From UTCHB3 sp964531325 (GTDB lineage Bacteria; Bacteroidota; Ignavibacteria; Ignavibacteriales; Ignavibacteriaceae): 64,000 nt of DNA. A program made the translations under genes and the position numbers. The DNA is taken from positions 62,001 through 126,000 of the forward strand of contig CAZHCW010000003.1 in the NCBI GenBank assembly GCA_964531325.1, in the 5' to 3' direction. Below, one piece after another: positions 6,130 through 13,722 of this stretch; within the stretch, counting starts at the first letter, position 1, and the number at the start of each line of letters is the position of its first letter. Under the pieces are notes generated by a model. The model did no database searches. It saw only the letters and a program-made list of their open reading frames with translations, and was not told the DNA's origin.

Positions 6130-9102
6130 ATGGACTTTAAGTTAATTAACCGTATTACAGCGGGTGTGGTTTTTTTAATTTCGTTTTTTGTATTGCTGGC
6201 TACAGTTCAGCCATCGGTTTCATTTTGGGATTGCGGAGAGTTTATAGCCGCTTCCTACTCTTTGCAGGTGCCTCACCCACCGGGAGCTCCCTTTTTCCTC
6301 CTTCTGGGACGATTTTTCTCGATGATTCCATTCGCCGAAAACATCGGTTTCAGGGTGAATATGGTATCAGTTATTTCAAGCGCACTTTCAATTCTCTTTT
6401 TATATCTGATTATTGTAAAAGTAATTGAAAACTACCGTGGAAAAGTTGCCAAAAACATGTTTGGAACTGTTTCTACTGTAATAGCAGCAGCGGTTGGTGC
6501 CCTCTCTTTCTCTTTCAGTGATACTTTCTGGTTTAATGGTGTAGAAGCCGAGGTTTATGCAGCAAGTACCGTTATCTACGCAGCAATCATGTATTTTATC
6601 ATGTTGTGGAACGAAAGATCGGAAGAGCCGGGAAGTGAAAAATACCTCCTGCTTATCTGTTATCTGATAGGCCTTTCAACGGGTATCCATCTTATGAGCG
6701 TTCTTGCGATGATTCCTGTTGTTATGATTGTTGTGTTCAAAAAATATCTCAACAATGAAGAAGAATATGATACTTCGGTTAAATATTTTCTGATTCATGT
6801 TGGTGTTATTCTTCTTGTTGCTTCCGGTTTGTGGTTGAATGAAACCTCAATCGAACCACCAACACCTGAGATTTACAAAGCATTCGACGGTACTTTTAAG
6901 GTGATGTTGGTGCTTATCTCAGCCGTTATAATGGGTGTTTTTTATAAAAAACTGCTTACCAGAAATTCAATTTATTTCTCTCTGATCGTCGGTGGAATTG
7001 CTCTCGGTTTAACATATCCGGGTGTGGTTAAAATCCTTCCTTCGATCATGTCGTCAATAGGTGGACAAACCCTCGTTGGTGAACTTGCATTTATAGTTGT
7101 ATTTCTTGGAATTTTTGGTTATATCGTTTATTACGGTCATAAAAACAACAAGGCGACTCTTCACCTTGTAGGTCTTGCTGCAATTTTCATTTTCCTCGGA
7201 TTTACGACCTATACGCAGGTTATTGTAAGGTCTAATGCCCAACCACCGATGAACGAAAATGAGCCTGATACTTTCCCAGAACTTGTAAAATACCTCAATC
7301 GTGAACAATATGGTGACTTCCCGACCTTCAAAAGAAGATTTTCGGGTGAACCTCATCAAGCTGGCGTTTTTTCAAACTATTCATCCGATCTTCACTTTCT
7401 TTACACATATCAGATGAACCACATGATGACCCGTTACCTGCTCTGGAATTATGCAGGAAGAGAATCATGGGATCAGGATGCCGGCAGCAACATAGCTCCA
7501 TTTAATGGCGTTGGTGAAGTGCTGGGGAAACCTTTTGGACTCGACTTTAAAGGTAATGTTCAGGATTCCCTCTTTGGAATTCCATTTATCCTGGGACTTA
7601 TAGGAATATTCCTCCACTTCCGGCGGGATAAAAAGATGGCGATGGTTTATATGGTGCTGTTTCTCTTTATGGGTTATCTCACGGCTTATTACCAGAACCA
7701 GCAGCAGCCTCAACCGAGGGAGAGGGACTACTTCTATGTGGGTGCCTTCTTTGTATATTCCCTCTGGATTGGAGTCTCCGTCAAGGAAATTGCTCAGTTG
7801 ATTTACGAAAAATTGAAGGAAAATTCCCTTGGAACCGTGTTAGGATATACATTCCTTCTATTTGGCGTGTTTTTTGTACCGGTTAGAATGTATGCAGCCA
7901 ATGTTTACACTCATGACCGTTCGAACAACTGGATTCCATGGGATTATGCATATAACCTTTTACAGAGCTGTGCACCAAATGCGATACTCTTTACCAATGG
8001 TGATAACGATACATTCCCTCTTTGGTATCTCCAGGATGTTGAAGGCGTAAGAAGAGATGTAAGAATTGCAAATCTTAGTCTCGCCAACACTGAATGGTAT
8101 ATTAAACAACTTAAAAACCTTGAACCATACGGTTCGGCAAAAGTTGCCATGAAATTTTCTGATGAGGAGATTGAGCGACTGCGCCCAACGCTCTACACAG
8201 CAAAGGAATATACAATTCAGGTTCCTCAGGAGGTTTATACCCCGCTGAGTATGGGACTCGATTCTGTGAAATATTCCCCGTCACTTAAATGGGTACCCGA
8301 TCTTCCAAAAATTGAAGATGGCAGAACCTACGCCCGTGTTCAGGATTTTGTTGTTATGCAGATTATCGAAAACAACAACTGGCAGCGCCCTGTTTATTTT
8401 TCCACCACTTGTAGCGACGATACAAAAATTGGTCTGCAAAAATTCCTCTATCTTGAAGGAATGGCTTTCAGACTTATGCCTTTTGAAATCCCTGCAGGAA
8501 AAGATGGAGTAAATGAAAAAGTTCTCTGGAAACAGGTGATGGAAGAACCCCAGGATTACAGCAAGGAATATAAAGCCGGCTTTAAGTTCAGAGGACTTGC
8601 AGACAGTTCGTTGTTCCTCGATGAAAATCATAAAAGAATGACGCTGAACTATAGAAATGCGTTCCTTCGTCTTTCGAACTATTATATGATCGAGAAAAAG
8701 GATAATGCCACTGCGCTTAAAGTTCTTAATACGATGGAAAAGAAGATGCCACTGGCAAGAACAGGGCTCGACTATAGATACCGTGCCGATCTTGCAAATC
8801 TTTACAGAAGACTCGGCGATCTCGAGACTTATAAAAAGATGATGGCAGATCTTGAACCTGAAGCTCTCGCGATTATTCGTGACAATCCTCAAGTTCTTAC
8901 AATGGATGTTTCTACTGTAACAATCCTTCTGGATTATTATGAAACTGTGAAAAAAGCCGAGAATGCTTTGGTTCTTGTAGATTTACTCGAGAAATATTAT
9001 CCCGGCAATCCTGATGTTCAGGCACAAAGGGATAAGTTTAATGCCATTCTCACAGGCAAGGTTCCTGCAGACACTGCCAAAAAAGATACTGCTAAAAAAT
9101 AA
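6130..9102 (+). CDS. DUF2723 (TMEM260/PMT-like) multi-spanning membrane protein with TPR-like C-terminus
   Basis: This 990-aa protein belongs to DUF2723, widespread in Bacteroidota and related to TMEM260, a GT-C type protein O-mannosyltransferase. The first extracytoplasmic loop carries WDCGEF (residues 33-38), where GT-C enzymes place their acidic catalytic or metal residues, followed by HPPGAPFF. About a dozen membrane helices fill residues 1-600. A soluble part follows, with GDNDTFP (624-630) and a helical, TPR-like tail to about 975. The end is lysine-rich (ADTAKKDTAKK). A role in extracytoplasmic protein or surface glycosylation is inferred. The next gene, across a strong terminator, is a family 9 glycosyltransferase. 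Confidence 0.85.
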   Translation: MDFKLINRITAGVVFLISFFVLLATVQPSVSFWDCGEFIAASYSLQVPHPPGAPFFLLLGRFFSMIPFAENIGFRVNMVSVISSALSILFLYLIIVKVIENYRGKVAKNMFGTVSTVIAAAVGALSFSFSDTFWFNGVEAEVYAASTVIYAAIMYFIMLWNERSEEPGSEKYLLLICYLIGLSTGIHLMSVLAMIPVVMIVVFKKYLNNEEEYDTSVKYFLIHVGVILLVASGLWLNETSIEPPTPEIYKAFDGTFKVMLVLISAVIMGVFYKKLLTRNSIYFSLIVGGIALGLTYPGVVKILPSIMSSIGGQTLVGELAFIVVFLGIFGYIVYYGHKNNKATLHLVGLAAIFIFLGFTTYTQVIVRSNAQPPMNENEPDTFPELVKYLNREQYGDFPTFKRRFSGEPHQAGVFSNYSSDLHFLYTYQMNHMMTRYLLWNYAGRESWDQDAGSNIAPFNGVGEVLGKPFGLDFKGNVQDSLFGIPFILGLIGIFLHFRRDKKMAMVYMVLFLFMGYLTAYYQNQQQPQPRERDYFYVGAFFVYSLWIGVSVKEIAQLIYEKLKENSLGTVLGYTFLLFGVFFVPVRMYAANVYTHDRSNNWIPWDYAYNLLQSCAPNAILFTNGDNDTFPLWYLQDVEGVRRDVRIANLSLANTEWYIKQLKNLEPYGSAKVAMKFSDEEIERLRPTLYTAKEYTIQVPQEVYTPLSMGLDSVKYSPSLKWVPDLPKIEDGRTYARVQDFVVMQIIENNNWQRPVYFSTTCSDDTKIGLQKFLYLEGMAFRLMPFEIPAGKDGVNEKVLWKQVMEEPQDYSKEYKAGFKFRGLADSSLFLDENHKRMTLNYRNAFLRLSNYYMIEKKDNATALKVLNTMEKKMPLARTGLDYRYRADLANLYRRLGDLETYKKMMADLEPEALAIIRDNPQVLTMDVSTVTILLDYYETVKKAENALVLVDLLEKYYPGNPDVQAQRDKFNAILTGKVPADTAKKDTAKK

Positions 9103-9118
9103 CTTTTAGACTTAAAAA

Positions 9119-9156
9119 GAAGTACCGGGAACTTTAACACTCCCGGTACTTTTTCT
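9119..9156 (+). terminator. Rho-independent terminator after DUF2723 gene
   Basis: An 11-bp inverted repeat (arms 9120-9130 and 9141-9151, AAGTACCGGGA and its complement) with a 10-nt loop runs directly into a T tract (TTTTTCTTTTT). It separates the DUF2723 unit from the glycosyltransferase gene starting at 9179. Confidence 0.9.
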
Positions 9157-9178
9157 TTTTGTTGAGTAATACCACACC

Positions 9179-10237
9179 ATGAAAATACTGATCCTCGCAC
9201 TCTCCGGAATAGGTGACGCACTGATGTTCACTCCGGCAGCCAAACTTATCCGGGAAAACTTCCCCAACGCCAAAATGGATGCTCTTGTCATGTTTGGTGG
9301 TGTAAAAAACATGTATGACCGCACCGGACTTTTTGATGAAGTAATTCACTTCGATTTTATGGCAAAAGGTGCAATCGCCTCTCTAAAATTTGTACTGAAA
9401 ACCCGCGGAAAATATACCCATTCAATAAGTGTTTACCCCTCAAACCGAAAAGAATATAATGCCATCCAGTTTCTTTTGGGAGCAAAACACCGTGGTCAGG
9501 TAAAATATCTCAGAGCCGACACATCAAACCTTGGATTCCTTAATAATGTCAGAATCACCGAAGATGACTCACTCCACAATGTGGAAGAGAATGTTGGACT
9601 GGTTAAAAAGATGTTTGGAATTACAGATGCAACTCTACATCCATTGTTATTCCCTCTAAACAGTGAGGATGAAAAATTTGCAGATGATTATTGCAAAAAT
9701 GAGTTGGTGGCCGGTGTTCCTGTAATTGGGTTCCATCCGGGATGTGCAATCTTTAAAAATCACATCAACAGAAGGTGGGAGCCTGAAAAGTTTGCCCAAC
9801 TTGGCAGATTGTTAAAAGAGAAGGATAAATTTGAATTGCTTCTTTTTGGCGGTCCTGAAGAGAAAGAATTGAGAGAGAAGATAATGGAATTGGCCGGTGA
9901 GGGGATATTTCATGAGCCAAAAACCAGGAATCTGAGTGAATCGGCGGCTTTGATTAAAAAATGTGACCTTTTTATTACCAACGATTCAAGTCTTATGCAC
10001 ACTTCCTCAGCTATGGGAGTGAAAGTTCTTGCAATTATTGGTCCCACAAATATAAACTACATCCATCCCTGGGAAACAAATTACAGGATCATAACACTTG
10101 GTCTGGACTGTGCCCCCTGTTTTTTCTATTCGCCAAAACCGTTGGAATGCACAAGAAATGATATAAAATACAAATGTATCAAAGAGATTGAAGTGGTGAG
10201 GGTTTACAATGAGACGATTAAATTTCTTACTTCTTGA
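9179..10237 (+). CDS. Glycosyltransferase family 9 (heptosyltransferase-like)
   Basis: This 352-aa protein has the two-domain GT-B layout of family 9. The N-terminal motif is KILILALSGIGDALMFTPA, where the GIGDALM loop is typical of ADP-heptose:LPS heptosyltransferases (RfaF/WaaF, WaaC). The C-terminal nucleotide-sugar half has GFHPG, FGGPEE and TNDSSLMHTSSAMG, followed by IIGPT. It would add heptose or a related sugar to a lipid-linked surface glycan at the inner face of the cytoplasmic membrane. The start is the ATG at 9179; no strong ribosome-binding site is visible, though GAGTAA lies 10 nt upstream. It converges with the receiver gene and overlaps it by 11 bp at the stop codons. Confidence 0.88.
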   Translation: MKILILALSGIGDALMFTPAAKLIRENFPNAKMDALVMFGGVKNMYDRTGLFDEVIHFDFMAKGAIASLKFVLKTRGKYTHSISVYPSNRKEYNAIQFLLGAKHRGQVKYLRADTSNLGFLNNVRITEDDSLHNVEENVGLVKKMFGITDATLHPLLFPLNSEDEKFADDYCKNELVAGVPVIGFHPGCAIFKNHINRRWEPEKFAQLGRLLKEKDKFELLLFGGPEEKELREKIMELAGEGIFHEPKTRNLSESAALIKKCDLFITNDSSLMHTSSAMGVKVLAIIGPTNINYIHPWETNYRIITLGLDCAPCFFYSPKPLECTRNDIKYKCIKEIEVVRVYNETIKFLTS

Positions 10238-10601
10238 TCGATTCCAATACTTCTTCGATAAGTGAAATAAATTCTCTTTTTGTAAATGGTTTTGATATAT
10301 AGTGGGTACAACCGATATTCAGGAAAGTTTCCCTGTCGCCCGCCATCGCATAAGCTGTAACTGCCACGATCGGGATATCTTCGTATCCTTGAATCTTTCT
10401 TATTCTTTTGGTTGCTTCAATGCCGTTCATTCCCAAACCAAGATTGATATCCATCAAAATCAAATCAAATGAATTCTGATTACACATTTCTATTGAGCCG
10501 GGTCCATCACTCGCAGTTTTTACATTTCCTATTTTTTTAAGGAAATGCATCATCACATCTCTGTTTTCTTTATTATCTTCAACCAGGAGAATTTCGGGCA
10601 T
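10227..10601 (-). CDS. Stand-alone response regulator receiver domain (CheY-like)
   Basis: This 124-aa protein is only a receiver domain. Acidic residues E8/D9 follow the first strand, the phospho-acceptor is D51 in LILMDINLG, T82 is in VAVTAYAM and K104 is in ISKPF. No output domain follows. Its DINLG.GMNG loop and the GDRE..L..GC element closely match the C-terminal receivers of the two hybrid kinases in this window (52214-54541 and 60086-62455), so these domains are close relatives and may share phosphodonors. It converges with the glycosyltransferase gene; its upstream side is the repeat-filled region 10602-10933. Confidence 0.9.
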   Translation of the reverse strand: MPEILLVEDNKENRDVMMHFLKKIGNVKTASDGPGSIEMCNQNSFDLILMDINLGLGMNGIEATKRIRKIQGYEDIPIVAVTAYAMAGDRETFLNIGCTHYISKPFTKREFISLIEEVLESIKK

Positions 10602-10933
10602 GTACTCTACTTTACACTTTATTCAATAAAAAAGTTAATACCGATATCAAACTTAAAAAAAAAATAGACTTTAAAAAAAGAAATCCGTGGAAAAGGACCT
10701 CACCCCCGACCCCTCTCCTAAAAGTAGAGGGGAGGTTTGAATCATATTATACTAAAAAAATCCGTGAAAATCTGTGTTAAATCCGTTCCCGACGCGTCGG
10801 GATGTGGAACTATTTAGAAATCCCTCTGCGAAAATCTCCCAAAGGGATGCCTTCGGCACATCTAATCTGCGTCCCCTAAAACTCTGTGTAATCCAAATTC
10901 TATTAAAAATTACTGCATTACTGCATTACTGCA
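10602..10933. repeat. Intergenic region of short-word repeats
   Basis: There is no gene in these 332 bp. The DNA contains CCTCACCCCCGACCCCTCTC with an inverted CCCCTCTCCT/AGAGGGGAGG hairpin at about 10709-10735. Words of the type ATCCGTGAAAATCTGTGTTA follow near 10757-10785, then a TTCCCGACGCGTCGGGA palindrome at about 10786-10802, CATCTAATCTGCGTCCCC near 10859, and three and a half copies of the heptamer ACTGCAT near 10911-10935. The vocabulary resembles 2105-2285. The last repeats touch the 3' end of the next gene. Confidence 0.6.
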
Positions 10934-13051
10934 TTATTTCAGCAGCACCATTTTCCTGACAAGGTTTTTGCCGTTTCCTGAGAGTCGATAGAAATAAACT
11001 CCTGAGGCATAATTGTTTCCATCAAATGATACAAAATGGGAACCGGCTCCGAGAAAACCATCATGTAGTACTCCGGTTTCATTTCCAAGAATATCGTAAA
11101 CAGTCAGCCGGTAGTCACCTGCATCGGGAACAACAAAATTTATTGTTGTTACGGGATTAAAAGGATTTGGATAGTTCTGTTGAAGCTCCAAAGAGACCGG
11201 AATCACCGGTTTCTCTTCGATTGAAGTTGGTGTTCCTGTTCCGCCACCGTTAGTGGTTTTCATTAACAAACCATATGTGCCAACAAGCCAGCCGTTGTTT
11301 TTGTCAAAAAAGTAGGATTTTTTAAATGTGTTGGTAACTCCTGTGGGAACCTTTACCCAGTCGTATCCGCTATTCGAGGTTCTGTAAAAACTGCCAAAAG
11401 AACCGGCGGTAAATCCATTAAGAGTATCATAAAAATAGACCGAATTGAGCCAGTTTACTTGCGGAATTGTATCGATTATTTTCCATGATCCGCCCAAAAA
11501 AGTTGATTTCAGAACGATACCATACTTTCCAACAATCCATCCAACACCTCCGGGGAAATGGATATCTCTCAAATCAAACTTTGGGTCAATCGATTGATCC
11601 AACATCCCTACAGGTGGCCCGAGCATCAAGAGGATGGTTCCTGCGTCGCCAATTAAAATAGCCGATCGGGAAGAAAGGGTATAAATTCCTCTGTAGGTAT
11701 GGAAAAGGGTTGATCCTCTTCCCCATGTAGCACCCGTTGGCTCATTATTTGAGATAAGGTATGCGCCGTTTTGTCCCGCAACCTTATTTGATCTTTTAGT
11801 TCCTTCAATTGAGTAGAGATCATCAGATGTAATATCACTAATATCCTGTCTCACCCAGTTTTGCCCGGCATCAAGGGTTTGGAGTATTGTTCCGTCGTCT
11901 CCTACTATCCATCCTCTGATTGTATCGAGGAAATAGAGATCGTTTAAGTTGGTTTTTTGATCGGTAAACTGTCTTATCCAGGTGTCGCCACCATCTTCGG
12001 TTCTAAGAATAAGTCCACTGTCGCCAACGGCGGTACCAATCATTGGGTCAAGAAAATCGATCGAATTTATGGTGTTTTCAGAACCTTCTGATTGAAACTC
12101 CCAGTTTTCACCGGCGTCGGTGGTGTGCATTATCAAACCGTTGTTGCCAAAAACCCAGCCGTCGTTTCCGGAAAAAGTTGAATAATTAAAACTGAATTTT
12201 GAACTGTCGGAAGTTTTATTCCAGGAGGTTCCGCCATTACCGGTTTTAAAGATTACACCGGGGGCACCTGCGGCTATAATTTGATTCCCGGGAAGGATGG
12301 ACGCAGTTTTAAGCCATCCATAGAATCCGGCGTTAATTTTTGTCCAGGTGGCTCCACCGTCAACGGTCTTTAATGCAAGGCCTTCTCTTCCAAAAGCCCA
12401 CCCGTTTAGATTATCGGTGAAGAGAATCTTGGAAATGGTTAATGAAATGTTGCTGTTCACAACAGTCCAGGAGTTGCCTGCGTTGGTTGTGGAAAAGATG
12501 GAACCTGATTCACCGGCGAGGAAACCTCTGTTGTTATCAAAAAAGAAGAGAGAGGCAATCGAGACAGTATCGAAGAATTTTTTTGTCCAGGTGATTCCAT
12601 TATCCTGTGAAGAGAGGAACAGACCTTTGTCGCCTGCTGCAAATGCAGTTCCACCCGGGAACAGTTGGATAGCTTTTACATCACGGATTGAATCAACCGT
12701 GATCAGTTGGAATGAGTTGCCCCCATCACTGGTTCTTAATATTTTCCCTGCTGAACAGCCCATAATTCCGGTGTTTTTATCGATGAACGATGCCGAAATT
12801 AAATCGTTGTCTGTTCCGGTCGGGATTACCTGCCATTTGGCTCCGGCATCAGAGGTTTTTATAAATGCACCTGCATTTCCAACTACATAACAGTTTAGTG
12901 GATCAAAAGCCTGACCTGCATTAAGGTTTTTCCCGACAGGCAGGGGATTTTGCCAGATCCAGTTTGTCTGCGAAAATGTGGTAACAGATAAAATTGCCAC
13001 AAAAACGGCTGTTAATTTAAGGTGATTTGACACTATTATTTTCATTTTCAA
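10934..13051 (-). CDS. Secreted Asp-box (Ycf48-like beta-propeller) protein with T9SS sorting domain
   Basis: This 705-aa exported protein has an N-terminal signal peptide (about residues 1-28, ending TTFSQ). A long run of Asp-box repeats follows, S/T-x-D/N-x-G-x-x-W (TSDAGAKW, TTNAGNSW, TVDGGATW, TTDAGENW, TEDGGDTW, TLDAGQNW), typical of BNR or Ycf48/HCF136-like propellers. The last 80 or so residues are a T9SS type A domain: QQNYPNPFNPVTTINF, YDILGNE and ending KNLVRKMVLLK. It should cross the outer membrane by T9SS and be anchored or released. Its sorting domain differs from those of the 26312-37374 cluster, so it is not a recent copy. It is 2 bp downstream of the barrel gene, in one operon. 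Confidence 0.88.
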   Translation of the reverse strand: MKMKIIVSNHLKLTAVFVAILSVTTFSQTNWIWQNPLPVGKNLNAGQAFDPLNCYVVGNAGAFIKTSDAGAKWQVIPTGTDNDLISASFIDKNTGIMGCSAGKILRTSDGGNSFQLITVDSIRDVKAIQLFPGGTAFAAGDKGLFLSSQDNGITWTKKFFDTVSIASLFFFDNNRGFLAGESGSIFSTTNAGNSWTVVNSNISLTISKILFTDNLNGWAFGREGLALKTVDGGATWTKINAGFYGWLKTASILPGNQIIAAGAPGVIFKTGNGGTSWNKTSDSSKFSFNYSTFSGNDGWVFGNNGLIMHTTDAGENWEFQSEGSENTINSIDFLDPMIGTAVGDSGLILRTEDGGDTWIRQFTDQKTNLNDLYFLDTIRGWIVGDDGTILQTLDAGQNWVRQDISDITSDDLYSIEGTKRSNKVAGQNGAYLISNNEPTGATWGRGSTLFHTYRGIYTLSSRSAILIGDAGTILLMLGPPVGMLDQSIDPKFDLRDIHFPGGVGWIVGKYGIVLKSTFLGGSWKIIDTIPQVNWLNSVYFYDTLNGFTAGSFGSFYRTSNSGYDWVKVPTGVTNTFKKSYFFDKNNGWLVGTYGLLMKTTNGGGTGTPTSIEEKPVIPVSLELQQNYPNPFNPVTTINFVVPDAGDYRLTVYDILGNETGVLHDGFLGAGSHFVSFDGNNYASGVYFYRLSGNGKNLVRKMVLLK

Positions 13052-13053
13052 AC

Positions 13054-13608
13054 CTAAAACTTAAACCGGAATCCGGATTGAATGGCAATATATGCTCTGG
13101 AGACATACTTTGTTCTGATTCTGTTGTAGCGGGCATTTACATCAAGATCAAGCCCCGGTGCGAGATAAATTCTGAATCCAACTTCGGGCGAGATGCCGGG
13201 GGCTATCTCTTTGGTTATTTCTTCCGGTTTTCCCAATACTCCATAGTCCATCTGAAGGAAATATTCTGTAAAGAATACTCCTCCCTCAACTCCAACATAA
13301 GGTGAAATTTCGCTTCCTTCCACAAAAACATAACGCAAACCGAGAGTAAGCGGGATGGAGCTGAAATTGAAGTCGTATCCAGGCAGATCCTCTTTAAGTC
13401 CACAGTAATAATACCCCGTGGTGAGGGTTGCCTCAAGACCGGAGAAGAGGACGGGGAGGTTAAAACTGATGTTTCCTCCAAAACCGGCATCAACATGTGT
13501 TTCAAGTTGTCCCGCAGGAATGGCGGCGGAACCCTGAAGTCTGATTCCGGGCTGGGCATTGCATAAAACTGCAAGCGAGATGAACAGAAAAAAGAATACT
13601 TTATTCAA
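13054..13608 (-). CDS. Outer-membrane beta-barrel (porin-like) protein
   Basis: This 184-aa protein starts with a signal peptide (MNKVFFFLFISLAVLCNAQ, cleavage near residue 19). The rest is alternating hydrophobic/polar strands with glycine turns and an aromatic C-terminus (SGFRFKF), as in small 8-stranded outer-membrane barrels. It has no enzymatic motif. The next gene, an Asp-box T9SS protein, starts 2 bp after its stop, so they are co-expressed; a role as an outer-membrane partner of that protein is only an inference. Upstream is a 114-bp divergent gap shared with the TonB receptor gene. Confidence 0.75.
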   Translation of the reverse strand: MNKVFFFLFISLAVLCNAQPGIRLQGSAAIPAGQLETHVDAGFGGNISFNLPVLFSGLEATLTTGYYYCGLKEDLPGYDFNFSSIPLTLGLRYVFVEGSEISPYVGVEGGVFFTEYFLQMDYGVLGKPEEITKEIAPGISPEVGFRIYLAPGLDLDVNARYNRIRTKYVSRAYIAIQSGFRFKF

Positions 13609-13722
13609 TCTTGTAAATTCTTTTTATTTTTACTTGATGTATTTAATTATATTTGAATTGTAGTTGGCAGTAAAGCCAAGAAAATTTAAAAACCGTATCC
13701 AATTTAAGATAATCTGCACTAA

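Noticed and set aside
8281..8892. 203-codon frame antisense to the DUF2723 gene
   Set aside because: It is a shadow of a long conserved gene, with a cysteine/histidine-rich nonsense composition.
12348..12890. 180-codon frame antisense to the T9SS protein gene
   Set aside because: It arises from the repetitive Asp-box coding DNA and lacks a ribosome-binding site or family likeness.
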